From NCBI GenBank assembly GCA_958295935.1, contig OY282385.1:496001-560000 (forward strand): a DNA stretch of 64,000 nucleotides, read 5' to 3'. Source of the DNA: an uncultured Dehalococcoidia bacterium. GTDB taxonomy: Bacteria > Chloroflexota > Dehalococcoidia > Lucifugimonadales > Lucifugimonadaceae. This document shows, in pieces, positions 54,595 to 63,067 of this stretch. Made by a program: the position numbers and the translations under genes. The notes beneath the pieces are model-generated. The model saw only the letters and a program-made list of their open reading frames with translations. It had not been told where the DNA came from and did not search any database. Each line of letters begins with the position of its first letter. Position 1 is the stretch's first letter.

Positions 54595-54641
54595 TCCCGT
54601 ATCACAACAGGCTCAGACCCATTAGTGTTAACAGACCCTAG
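54530..54641 (-). mobile_element. Left end of an IS5-family insertion sequence (remnant)
   Basis: Upstream of the transposase start, the sequence GGGTCTGTTAACACTAATGG looks like an IS end. It begins directly at a CTAG (54638-54641), the preferred target type of many IS5-family elements. That CTAG overlaps the stop codon of the GrdE-like gene. Only about 100 bases of the element remain; the right end was lost at the junction with the tail domain. Confidence 0.6.
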
Positions 54642-55930
54642 TAGCCGAAAGCCGTCTCTTTCATGAAGCCGTACCGGTCCGCCCACGCGATAGCGGAAAG
54701 AGGACCCCCGGCATCGTGCTTGACGAATTGATTGGAAGTCGGGTCCACCCGCCAGATTTCACGCCGACCGATAACGCGCTCAGGCGCCGAGAGCTCAGCC
54801 ACCCGGCCGCCGGCAGGGCCGTGAAACCCGGTGGTCACTATGGCATCCGCCTCCGGAAGAGGCTCCAACAGCGGCGGCCCGCCGCTCGCAGGACTCTCCT
54901 CCATCGTCAGGAAGACCGTCTTGACCCCAACCTTCTCGCAAGCCTCGATCGTGCGGACGACCTCCATGAAATCGTTCCCGCCGGAATCCCATCCCACCAC
55001 CGCCCCGTCCGCCCTCAGAGTCCTGCACAGAGAAGCCACCTGCTGCGCAGTAAGGAACTTCTCGCTCTGTGCAGACCAACGAGTCCGAATGACGATGCAC
55101 CCAACGAAATTAACCTCGCTCCCGTGCCGCTGCGACAAACCCCGCGCCACAGGGTTGTTTACGATCTCCCACGACGCACGGCCAGATACCGCCCCGTCGA
55201 ACAGCTCGTTGGGGCTCAGCAACCACGGAGGCGTAAGCCTCGTAATGCCGTATACCGCCGTCCAGTGCGCATACTGCGAGTTGGAGTAATGCTCCGGAGA
55301 ACGCAACGACATCACGTACACGATCCGAGGCAAGCCCGAACATTCGACGCTGAGGTTCGACACCTCCACCGAAGCCGGCTCCAGATCCCTCACCGTTTCG
55401 GCGAGCGCATCCGAAACCTTCAACACCGCTCCGTGTATAGCCTGGTTCTGGTCCTCCACGTGCACACCCCCGCGAGGCGTGATCATCATGCAAAGATTGT
55501 GCAGAGAGCCAAACGGGGTCGCCGCCCCCCCAGGTCCAAACATGTCCAGGTACGTCTCCACGTCCCCATCGTGCCCCGGATACCAACGAGTATCCGACAC
55601 CTCGAAGATCGACATGCCGCGCAGCACGTGCGTACGCCCTGCACCCACTGTGTCTACCGGCCTGCCGTCCAGACCCGGGTACACCACCCCCTGCCCAGCC
55701 ACCTTTACACGAGGCTCCACCTGGTCGCGGACAGTGGTAACGCGTATCCGGTCGCCGGGGTGAACCACGTCGAAACGGATGTCGTCCAGGCGCACGTCCC
55801 GGAGCAGACTTTCACGCAGCCCGGACGCATCCACCTCCACCACCCCGTCGCGATAGGCCGTCGCCGCGCCCAACCGGACGTCGGTGACCGGAAAGATCCC
55901 CAACTCCAACCTCTTGTCAGCTCGGCTCAT
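54638..55930 (-). CDS. GrdE-like reductase component, copy 2
   Basis: From the ATG at 55930 (AGGTG six bases upstream; a GTG three codons earlier is possible) the protein has 430 residues and begins MSRADKRLELGIFPVTDVRLG. Shared family blocks are VRDQVEPRVKVAGQGVVYPGLDGRP, RHGSEVNFVGCIVIRTRW and SGGNDFMEVVRTIEACEKVG. The region that carries the pyruvoyl cysteine in clostridial GrdE, as I recall it, reads DGAVSGRASWEIVNNPV and lacks it. The family cysteine is in HNLC (Cys147). It lies about 150 bases downstream of the second GrdB-like selenoprotein gene, the same order as at 42052-44729. An insertion sequence end touches its stop codon. Confidence 0.88.
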   Translation of the reverse strand: MSRADKRLELGIFPVTDVRLGAATAYRDGVVEVDASGLRESLLRDVRLDDIRFDVVHPGDRIRVTTVRDQVEPRVKVAGQGVVYPGLDGRPVDTVGAGRTHVLRGMSIFEVSDTRWYPGHDGDVETYLDMFGPGGAATPFGSLHNLCMMITPRGGVHVEDQNQAIHGAVLKVSDALAETVRDLEPASVEVSNLSVECSGLPRIVYVMSLRSPEHYSNSQYAHWTAVYGITRLTPPWLLSPNELFDGAVSGRASWEIVNNPVARGLSQRHGSEVNFVGCIVIRTRWSAQSEKFLTAQQVASLCRTLRADGAVVGWDSGGNDFMEVVRTIEACEKVGVKTVFLTMEESPASGGPPLLEPLPEADAIVTTGFHGPAGGRVAELSAPERVIGRREIWRVDPTSNQFVKHDAGGPLSAIAWADRYGFMKETAFGY

Positions 55931-56081
55931 GCTCTGCACCTGTGATCATTACTCGTGAGGCCCCGGCCCGTCATTCGCATCTCCGAATTCCGCTTGCAAT
56001 TGCCGCTCCCGCCGCTCTGAAGCCGCTTGGCGCGCACGCCCTCAAGTGGAGCCGCCGCCCTACTCGCGACCCTCTTGCGCG

Positions 56082-57407
56082 TCAGGTAACCGCAGGCTCG
56101 AACAACGTCGGCTCAGCGACCTCCGTGGTCAGAGACTCCAACGCCGTCTCCACAATGTTCGTCGAGTAAGCGAGGTCGTCTTGAGCGGACAGACGAGGAT
56201 TCCCGCAAACATGCTCGATCCGACCACCCCGAACCACACGCGGAGCCCCCGTCGTCAGCGCCAGGCTGAACAGAGCCGAAATCAGCGCAACCGGAATCCC
56301 CGCCCGCTCTATCTCTTTCGCTATCGTTGCGCCGCAACGATTGCAAGTACCTCAGGTAGCCACCATCACGACCCCGTCAACGCCTCCCGCCCGGAGAACC
56401 TCCGCCATCTCCCGCCCCATCCGCCTCGAATCAGCCACAGTCGTCCCCCGCCCGGAAGTGGTCAGGTACTCCGAATAGACCGACTCGATAGCGCCCCGGT
56501 CCTCCAGGGAACGCATGACGTTCAGCGGCAGCACGTAATTCGGGTTCCCATTGGTCACGTCCGTGTAGAAACCCACGTGAACCGACTCCCACTCCCCCGC
56601 CTCCATCGAAGCGAGGTCGCCAATGTCGTACCGGTACCACACCTGCGACGGCCCGCCAGGCAGACGATCCGGGTTCCCAATAGGCACAAGCCCGCCCGAA
56701 GTGACGAGCCCTATCCGGGCCGCCCCGAGATCCACGAGCGGACCCGCAGGCTCCACCACTTCAGGCAACTCTATAGGCAACTCCGTCGTAAAAGGCTCGC
56801 CCCGAACCTTCCTCAAAACCATCTCCACCGCGCGATCCGCAGCACGCACACTACGGCGCCCCGCCTTTCGGATACCTCGCGGAATGTAACCCTCCTCGCT
56901 AGCAGGGCCCAGCTCTTCGCCGCGTGCCATCTTTAGGCCGATTCGCGCAACCGCAGCGACAGCCTGAGACATCCCCCCTACCCCCTCGCTAGTCGGCACG
57001 ATCACCACCTCGGACTTATACGTCAGAGTGCCGGGATTCTCCTCGAACATCGCCGTGACCGCCGGAATCCCATCCGCCAACGCCAGGTGACACACCTCCG
57101 CACACGCCAGCCCGTAGCGGCCAGCATTGAACGCCGGCCCGGCTATCACCAGATCGGGACGGTAATTCGCAAGTGCGTCGACTACCCCCCGGATCGAGCT
57201 CTCGCGCTCCTCATTGAAATAGTTATCCCCCGCGACCACCGTCGCAACGATCTCCGCATCGCCCCCGAATACTCCCCGGAACGCGTTCCCAGGACCAACC
57301 GGGCCATCGCGAATCTCGATAGGGTGATTCGCAGCCTCTTCACCTCCCACCCCGCCGAAGAACTGGTTCAGGAAATGAACAACCCTAAACCTCGCCTGTC
57401 CGTTCAA
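56082..57407 (-). CDS. GrdB-like reductase selenoprotein (Sec352 encoded by TGA), copy 2
   Basis: Reading through the TGA at 56354-56352 gives 441 residues. The start is a TTG with a strong TAGGAGGTG site. GrdB marks are VVHFLNQFFGGVGGEEAAN, IAGPAFNAGRYGLACAEV and GLVTSGGLVPIGNPDRL. After the TGA the frame continues GTCNRCGATIAKEIERAGIP and remains open for 90 codons with clear similarity to copy 1 (FSLALTTGAPRVVRG, IEHVCGNP, EPTLFEP). A hairpin equivalent to that of copy 1 follows the TGA. The gene is downstream of two peptide-type permease genes on the same strand, which suggests that the imported compound is the substrate. Confidence 0.9.
56324..56340 (-). promoter_or_regulatory. Bacterial SECIS-like hairpin of GrdB-like gene 2
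   Basis: On the minus strand, TCGTTGC-GGC-GCAACGA forms seven pairs with a GGC loop starting 19 bases after the TGA. The outermost pair is T-A here and C-G in copy 1. One partner is a silent third-base change (AAC to AAT, Asn) and the other changes Val to Ile, so the pair is kept. This supports selection on RNA structure. Confidence 0.8.
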
Positions 57408-57517
57408 AGTGCACCTCCTATCACTTTCTTTCGCTTACTGGCAGCCCCGTCGCTCCAGAGAAGCCGGGAACCAAACGCTCTCCGTTTTTGTACGCCCAAT
57501 GCCCGACGAGACGCATC

Positions 57518-58435
57518 CTAGTCCACCTGCCTCAACCTTGGGTCCAGACGGTCGCGCAGCCAGTCCCCAAGAAAATTGCTCGCCAGCACCAAAAGGAATA
57601 TCGAAAAACCCGGGAAGAACGCAATCCACCACGAGGTGCCAAGATAGTCCCGACCGTCCGCCACCATCACCCCCCAGGCCGGCGTCGGCTTTGGTATCCC
57701 CGCGCCGAGAAAACTCAGAATAGCCTCCGACAGTATCAGCGACCCGACCCGAAGCGAGGCCACCACGGTCATCGTATTGACCACCCCGGGAAAGATGTGC
57801 TTCCACATGATCCGAAGAGTCGACGCCCCGGCCACACGAGCCGACGACACGTAATCCGTCGTCTTGATCTGCAACGCGTCAGCCCGGATCTGCCGAGCAA
57901 ACCCGTTCCAACTGAAAACAGCCAGCAGCGCTATGACAAGCGTAAGGCTCTGACCTAACACGATCACCGCTACCAGAGCAACCAGGATGAACGGAAGAGC
58001 CAACGTCAAGTCCACCAGCCGCATGATGAACTCGTCCACGTGACGACCGTACCAGGCCGCAATGATGCCAAGAGCCGTGCCCACCGTCCCGCCAATCGCC
58101 ACCACTATCGTCACTATGAGGATCGATATCCGAGCGCCAAATATCACACGGCTAAGAAGGTCCCGGCCCTGCTGATCAGTACCCAGCAAAAATTTGGTCG
58201 ATCCCTCCCCATACCACACCGGCGGCTCCTCACGGTCCCCAAGGTAACCAAAAAGCGGATCATGCGGCGCCACCAGAGGAGCAAATAACGCACACACCAC
58301 CATGACCGCCATGATCAATACGGGAATGACCGGATAACGGTTGACTTCGTGCACCCAGCCACGGATCCGACCGCGCTTCTTGCCAAATACGCTCGGCCCC
58401 TCCTCCACGGCCGACGCTGCCGGTTGAACGCTCAT
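57518..58435 (-). CDS. Oligopeptide-type ABC transporter permease (DppC-like)
   Basis: The ATG at 58435 overlaps the stop of the preceding permease (ATGA), giving 305 residues. A longer frame upstream lies inside that permease gene. The N-terminal helix is followed by FLLGTDQQGRDLLSRVIFGARISI, the classic DppC/OppC segment. The EAA loop is DYVSSARVAGASTLRIMWKHIFPGVVNTM, followed by SEAILSFLGAGIPKPTPAWGVMVADGR. About six membrane helices. No ATPase genes are seen in the window, so those subunits must come from elsewhere. Substrates of the family include peptides, amines and opines. Confidence 0.93.
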   Translation of the reverse strand: MSVQPAASAVEEGPSVFGKKRGRIRGWVHEVNRYPVIPVLIMAVMVVCALFAPLVAPHDPLFGYLGDREEPPVWYGEGSTKFLLGTDQQGRDLLSRVIFGARISILIVTIVVAIGGTVGTALGIIAAWYGRHVDEFIMRLVDLTLALPFILVALVAVIVLGQSLTLVIALLAVFSWNGFARQIRADALQIKTTDYVSSARVAGASTLRIMWKHIFPGVVNTMTVVASLRVGSLILSEAILSFLGAGIPKPTPAWGVMVADGRDYLGTSWWIAFFPGFSIFLLVLASNFLGDWLRDRLDPRLRQVD

Positions 58436-59349
58436 TCCAGACGTATCCGTGGATCGATCACCGCGTATAGAAGGTCCGTAAGAAAATTCACTGTCACGTA
58501 TAGAGCCGTCAACACCAATACAACCCCGGAGAGCACCGCCAGATCCAAACTCTTGACCGACTCTACCGCAAGCCGCCCAAGCCCCGGCCAGGCAAAAACC
58601 GTCTCCGTAACCACCGCACCCGTCAGAAAGGCCACGAACACCAGCGCAGCGTAGGTCAACGGCGCGATCAGCGCATTGCGGAAGGCATGCTTCCAAACGA
58701 TGCCGCCCTCGCCCACACCCTTCGCCCTAGCCATCTTCACGTACTCCGAATCCAACACGTCCAGCATCGCCGAACGCACCAAACGCAGCAATCCCGCCGC
58801 CGTAAGCCAGCCAAGCGTGATCGAGGGAAGGACGAAGTGCGGTATACCCTCGCGACGACTCGTCGGAAGCCATTCCAGCTGCACCGAGAACAACAGGATC
58901 AACATGATACCCAGCCAAAACGGCGGCAGAGCCTGCCCGAACAACGCAATCGTCCTGCCAAGATAGTCCCACCAACTGCCGCGCTTGACCGCCGAAAGAA
59001 CCCCGAACGGAAGACCCAACGCCAACGCAAAGATGAAAGCTCCCAGCGCCAGTTGAGCCGTGGCAGGCACCCGCTCCATCACCACGTCCCAGACAGGACG
59101 GTTCTCACGTAGAGAATTGCCCAGGTTCCCCTGCAAAGCCCTCCCAAGCCAAAGGAAATACTGCGCGATGAGAGGCCGATCCAAGCCCCATTGACGACCC
59201 CACTCATCCCACTGCTCCTGAGTCGTGTACTCGTTCAGGAACACAGTTCGGGGGTCGCCCGAAAGACGAGACATCACGAACACTATCAACGTAACCAGGA
59301 TCACAACCACTATCGCGTAGAGGATCCGCCTTAATAGAAACCTGGCCAT
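58432..59349 (-). CDS. Oligopeptide-type ABC transporter permease (DppB-like)
   Basis: This 305-residue protein starts MARFLLRRILYAIVVVILVTLIVFVMSRLSGDP, the signature of DppB/OppB. The EAA loop is EYVKMARAKGVGEGGIVWKHAFRNALIAPLTYAAL, followed by VETVFAWPGLGRLAVESVKSLDLAVLSG. About six helices. It overlaps the next permease gene by four bases and lies 150 bases after the binding-protein gene. It forms the membrane channel with its partner. Confidence 0.94.
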   Translation of the reverse strand: MARFLLRRILYAIVVVILVTLIVFVMSRLSGDPRTVFLNEYTTQEQWDEWGRQWGLDRPLIAQYFLWLGRALQGNLGNSLRENRPVWDVVMERVPATAQLALGAFIFALALGLPFGVLSAVKRGSWWDYLGRTIALFGQALPPFWLGIMLILLFSVQLEWLPTSRREGIPHFVLPSITLGWLTAAGLLRLVRSAMLDVLDSEYVKMARAKGVGEGGIVWKHAFRNALIAPLTYAALVFVAFLTGAVVTETVFAWPGLGRLAVESVKSLDLAVLSGVVLVLTALYVTVNFLTDLLYAVIDPRIRLE

Positions 59350-59499
59350 CTAATGGAGCCCGTCGCTAACCCTTCAGCACGTGGACGAAAGAACGAGGCT
59401 CGCGGCCAAGCCGCGGCCCCATGACCCCCGCTCCATCGCCAGAGCGCTCGCGGGAGGCGGCCAAGGCAATAGATACCCTGGCCGCCGCTCCCGTCCTGA

Positions 59500-61338
59500 T
59501 TACTTCAGCACCACGGACTCGAAAGTCCCCGCATAGCCGGCGCCCTCCGTGAAAGGCGTCCACTCCGCAACATCCGAACTGACCGCCCAAAGGTTGGAAA
59601 CACCCACCACAGGCGCTACCACCATCCAGTGGTTCGCCATGTCCTCAGCCTGAATGTTCAGAGCAATGCGCTTGGCCTGATCGTCCTCGGCATCCACCTG
59701 CTCCCAGATGTCCAGAACCCACTGCAGCTCCATACCCCGGTTCCAGCCCTTCGAGGGAATCACTCCATGACTGTGCGCCCGGTCTATCTGACCCACGGAA
59801 GCATTGGAAACCCACATCCATACCACGTCTATCGAACGGTCCACCATCGTCGGCCGCCGAGCCTGGTACGCCGTGTTCTCGATCTCCACGTTGAGGCCGA
59901 TGTTCTGCCACATCTGCGCAATCGCCTCACCTATCTCCGAGCTCACGATCGCAGGTACGTCGGGAGGCAGGTAGAAGGGAACCTTGAAGCCGTTCGGAAA
60001 GCCCTGCTCGCTTATCGTCTGCCTGGCGCCCTCGGGATCATACGGAATGATCCACTCGTCCTTGAACTCTGGGTTCGTGCCCTTGTCAAACCCGTACCAC
60101 GTGTACTGAGCAGAGCCAAACCCGTCCAGCACCTCCGTGTTGATCAGCTCACGGTCTATCGCCCTGGCCATCGCGTGCCGGATGAGCCGCGCACGCTCCA
60201 TGTTCGCAGGGTCGTCGGGATTCCCTATCCATGGATGCTCGTCATCCGCATTCAGACCCGGCCGGGGGAAGATGTTCTCCCCCGTAGTGTGGTCCGTCTT
60301 CATCCAGTAGTTGCCCGCATAGGCCACGTGCTTGCTCTGAGGGTTCCCAATGTGCTGGAAGCGCCCGCCCGTCGCGTCAATCGCCTCGCGAAGGAAGTTC
60401 GTAGGCAACTCCGTGATCACGATCTCGCCAACCTTGAATGCCGCAAGACGGGCAGCAACCTCGGGAATCTCCACGATCTTCACAGACTCCACGTTCGGAG
60501 TCTGCCGCCAATGAGGGTTCACCGCGCTCAGCTGCACTACGTCGTTGGCCTTCCACTCATCCACCGAGAACGGACCAGTGAAAACAGGCGTCAAAACCGC
60601 CGCCTCGTACCCCAAATCATCGTGAGCCTTCTTGCTCACCATCGGAACTGCACCGGTGTTCTGGTACATCCACTGGTACCAAAGAGCGCTCCACTTCTTG
60701 AAACGGAACTCCAAAGTGCGGTCGTCAATCGCCGCCGCCTCGGACATGAAGTCGCCCATCTCGATCCGCGCCCAGGTGCTCCCGGCGATCTGAGTCTCGT
60801 TGAAACTGAACGCAACGTCATGCGCAGTCAACTCACCATATCCGCCATGAAACTCAACGCCCTCGCGAATCTGGAACGTGATCTTCGACAAATCAGTGGC
60901 TACCTCCCAACTCGGAGAAATGCCCTGATTGTTCAACGGACCCTCTGCCGGAGGCGGCGCATACTCGGTACGAACCAGGCCCTCGCCAACGCCCCACGAA
61001 ATGATGTTCAGGTTGCCAGGCCAGGGAATCTTGCTAGGAAGAAAATTGCCCGGCGTTATCAGCGCAACTCCCACCGTCAGCTCCCCGGTGGGGCCGCTCG
61101 GCAAAGGAGTAGCCGTCGGCCGAGGCGTAGCCGTAGGCTGCGCAGGCGCAGGCGTAGGCGTGGACTGAACAGGCTGGATCGTAGGTATAGGTATCGCCGT
61201 AGACGTCGGCTCCGCAGCCATCGCGGTCGGAGTGGCAGGAACCGGCGTAGCAGTCGCATCCGAGCCTCCCCCACAAGACGATACCGCAATCGCCCCAATG
61301 ACCAGAACGGCCAAACTTAGAAATTTCTTGCCGAGCAA
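59500..61338 (-). CDS. Oligopeptide-type ABC transporter substrate-binding lipoprotein
   Basis: A TTG at 61338 with GGAGG seven bases upstream gives 612 residues, MLGKKFLSLAVLVIGAIAVSSC with the lipobox VSSC. A long Thr/Pro linker (TATPVPATPTAM...TPRPTATPLP) follows, as in many Chloroflexota lipoproteins. The body is SBP_bac_5 type: WEVATDLSKITFQIREGVEFHGGYGELTAHDVAFSFNE, VFTGPFSVDEWKANDVVQLSAVNPHW and LIRHAMARAIDRELINTEVLDG. The ligand could be a peptide or an amine. A decayed C-terminal copy of the same kind of gene lies just upstream (61429-61540). Confidence 0.92.
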   Translation of the reverse strand: MLGKKFLSLAVLVIGAIAVSSCGGGSDATATPVPATPTAMAAEPTSTAIPIPTIQPVQSTPTPAPAQPTATPRPTATPLPSGPTGELTVGVALITPGNFLPSKIPWPGNLNIISWGVGEGLVRTEYAPPPAEGPLNNQGISPSWEVATDLSKITFQIREGVEFHGGYGELTAHDVAFSFNETQIAGSTWARIEMGDFMSEAAAIDDRTLEFRFKKWSALWYQWMYQNTGAVPMVSKKAHDDLGYEAAVLTPVFTGPFSVDEWKANDVVQLSAVNPHWRQTPNVESVKIVEIPEVAARLAAFKVGEIVITELPTNFLREAIDATGGRFQHIGNPQSKHVAYAGNYWMKTDHTTGENIFPRPGLNADDEHPWIGNPDDPANMERARLIRHAMARAIDRELINTEVLDGFGSAQYTWYGFDKGTNPEFKDEWIIPYDPEGARQTISEQGFPNGFKVPFYLPPDVPAIVSSEIGEAIAQMWQNIGLNVEIENTAYQARRPTMVDRSIDVVWMWVSNASVGQIDRAHSHGVIPSKGWNRGMELQWVLDIWEQVDAEDDQAKRIALNIQAEDMANHWMVVAPVVGVSNLWAVSSDVAEWTPFTEGAGYAGTFESVVLK

Positions 61339-61428
61339 TTCATTTCCTCCCTGAATTAACCCTATGGCGCTCTCAGCGCCGCTAACTCTGCACACCATGA
61401 GCGGCGCGCAGCATCGATTCCGTTCGAC

Positions 61429-61540
61429 TTATTTCGCAACTGAACCGACTCGAAGCTACCCGCATAGCCCGCGGCCTCCGTGAACGGTCCAGAACAGCGC
61501 CTCCGGGCGCACCACCCATAGCTTGGAGATGTCTCACCGC
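61429..61540 (-). pseudogene. C-terminal remnant of a second substrate-binding protein gene
   Basis: The 388-base gap between the GrdE-like gene and the binding-protein start encodes, in two frames, ISKLWVVRPEALFWT and FTEAAGYAGSFESVQLRNK. This matches the end of the intact protein (VSNLWAVSSDVAEW, then PFTEGAGYAGTFESVVLK). The two parts are joined by a small deletion. A stop lies upstream. The remnant shows that a second binding-protein gene once followed the GrdE-like gene. The rest of the gap shows nothing else. Confidence 0.75.
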
Positions 61541-61726
61541 CCACGCAATCGCCAGAACAACCTGCAAGAGACGGGCTCGCTTGAACAACCTCTGTTTTCC
61601 CTCTAGCAACGCGCAAACTCCCGGAAAAGCGCACGGTCAAACCTTCTCCACGGGGCTTTATGTTACCTGCTTTCCTGCGTACCTGACGAAACCTCATACG
61701 AGTTTCGATCAGCAGACTCCAAGCCA

Positions 61727-63043
61727 TCAGTAACTGAAGCAACTGCGGAAGCCGAAGCCATAGTGGTCCTCGGATTGCAAAGTCGCCAGCTCGCTGTACG
61801 AGTCCAACACCAGCAACGGCTCGTTGGGACCCAAGTTCAGTTGTACCTGCTCAGTTCCCACGACCCGGTCCACCGCAGGCATCGGCGTTCGCTCGAACCA
61901 CATGTTCGACCCGATTCCCGAACTGACGACCGCCGTCATCTCCGGCAGAGGCTCCAGCAGCGCCGGACCCTCATTCCCAGGATCCTCTTCACCCGTAAGT
62001 AGAACCGTGCCTATTCCCGAACGTTCGCACGCCTGCACCACCCGCGCCACCTCCATGAAATCGTTACCGCCCGCATCCCACGTGACGATCGCTCCGTCCG
62101 CCCCAAGATCACGCGCGATACGAGCAGCCTGGTTCGACTGTACGTTCTTTTCCCACTGCGCGCTCCACCTCGTGCGCACGGTTATCACCCCAAGGAAATT
62201 GCACTCTCCGGCCATGTGACGGCGCAGCAAACCCAGCGTCACCGGATTGTTGACCATCTGCCAGCTGTAAGAGCCGCAGATCGCCCCGTCCAATATCTCA
62301 GTCGGGCGCAAAGCCCAGGGAGGAGTCTGGCGCGTCAAGCCGTAGATAGCCGCTCCATACGCGCTCAGGCTGTTCGAGTAATGCTGGGGAGAGTTCATAC
62401 ATGCAACGTATACGATGCCCGGAACGCCCTCGTTCAGCGGGAGGCTGCCCAGAAGCTCGGTCTCGTCAGGCTCCGCATGCAAAGTCGTAGCCGCAAGCAG
62501 GTCAGACACCCGCAGCGCAGCCGCGTGTATCGCCTCGTTCTGGTCGTCCAGGTGCAGGGAAGGGCTAACCTCCATGATGAGGCACAGATGGTGCAAACCC
62601 CCATAAGGAGACGCCTCAGCGCCGGGGCCGCTCATGTCGAACAAATTCGATCCGGGGCCGGCCGCACCCCCTGCCGCGCTCGCAGCAGGTTCAGCAGGGC
62701 TGGAAAGCACATACGACTTGATAGGGCTGAGCGGAGTTACCGCCACGCCGGACATAAGGTTGGTAGCCCCCGTACCCACCGCAGTCACGGGCCGACCCGC
62801 CGCGCCGGGGTAAACCTGCCCGGGGCCCGAAATCTTCACACGCGGCTCTATCACGTCCTTGATCGCAGTAACCCTCGCCGACTCACCGGGATGCACGAGC
62901 TCCGACCGCAAACCCAAGATACGGGGATCCGACCTCACCGCAGAGTTCACCTGATCGAGCGACACGCTGAGAGCCCCCGACTCCAAAGATGTATCCGCTC
63001 CAAACTCCACGCTCCCAACCCTGAAAGTGTTTAGCCGGAGCAT
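61727..63043 (-). CDS. GrdE-like reductase component, copy 3
   Basis: The ATG at 63043 (MLRLNTFRVGSVEFG) matches the family N-terminus; a TTG seven codons upstream would add MTPVVDE. The product has 438 residues. Shared blocks are VTAIKDVIEPRVKISGPGQVYPGAAGRP, GVITVRTRWSAQWEKN and DAGGNDFMEVARVVQACERSG. It has an Ala/Ser/Gly-rich insert around residues 115-132. The pyruvoyl-type stretch is again short (DGAICGSYSWQMVNNPV). It has a cysteine, but not in the Asn-Cys context I recall from clostridial GrdE. The family cysteine is in HHLC (Cys154). It begins 24 bases after the selenocysteine FTR gene, with no GrdB partner directly beside it. Confidence 0.87.
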   Translation of the reverse strand: MLRLNTFRVGSVEFGADTSLESGALSVSLDQVNSAVRSDPRILGLRSELVHPGESARVTAIKDVIEPRVKISGPGQVYPGAAGRPVTAVGTGATNLMSGVAVTPLSPIKSYVLSSPAEPAASAAGGAAGPGSNLFDMSGPGAEASPYGGLHHLCLIMEVSPSLHLDDQNEAIHAAALRVSDLLAATTLHAEPDETELLGSLPLNEGVPGIVYVACMNSPQHYSNSLSAYGAAIYGLTRQTPPWALRPTEILDGAICGSYSWQMVNNPVTLGLLRRHMAGECNFLGVITVRTRWSAQWEKNVQSNQAARIARDLGADGAIVTWDAGGNDFMEVARVVQACERSGIGTVLLTGEEDPGNEGPALLEPLPEMTAVVSSGIGSNMWFERTPMPAVDRVVGTEQVQLNLGPNEPLLVLDSYSELATLQSEDHYGFGFRSCFSY

Positions 63044-63067
63044 CTCGTCCACGACGGGTGTCAAGGA

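Noticed and set aside
58436-58696. 87-residue N-terminal extension of the DppC-like permease
   Set aside because: It lies within the upstream permease gene, is not protein-like, and the ATGA overlap start at 58435 gives the normal family length.
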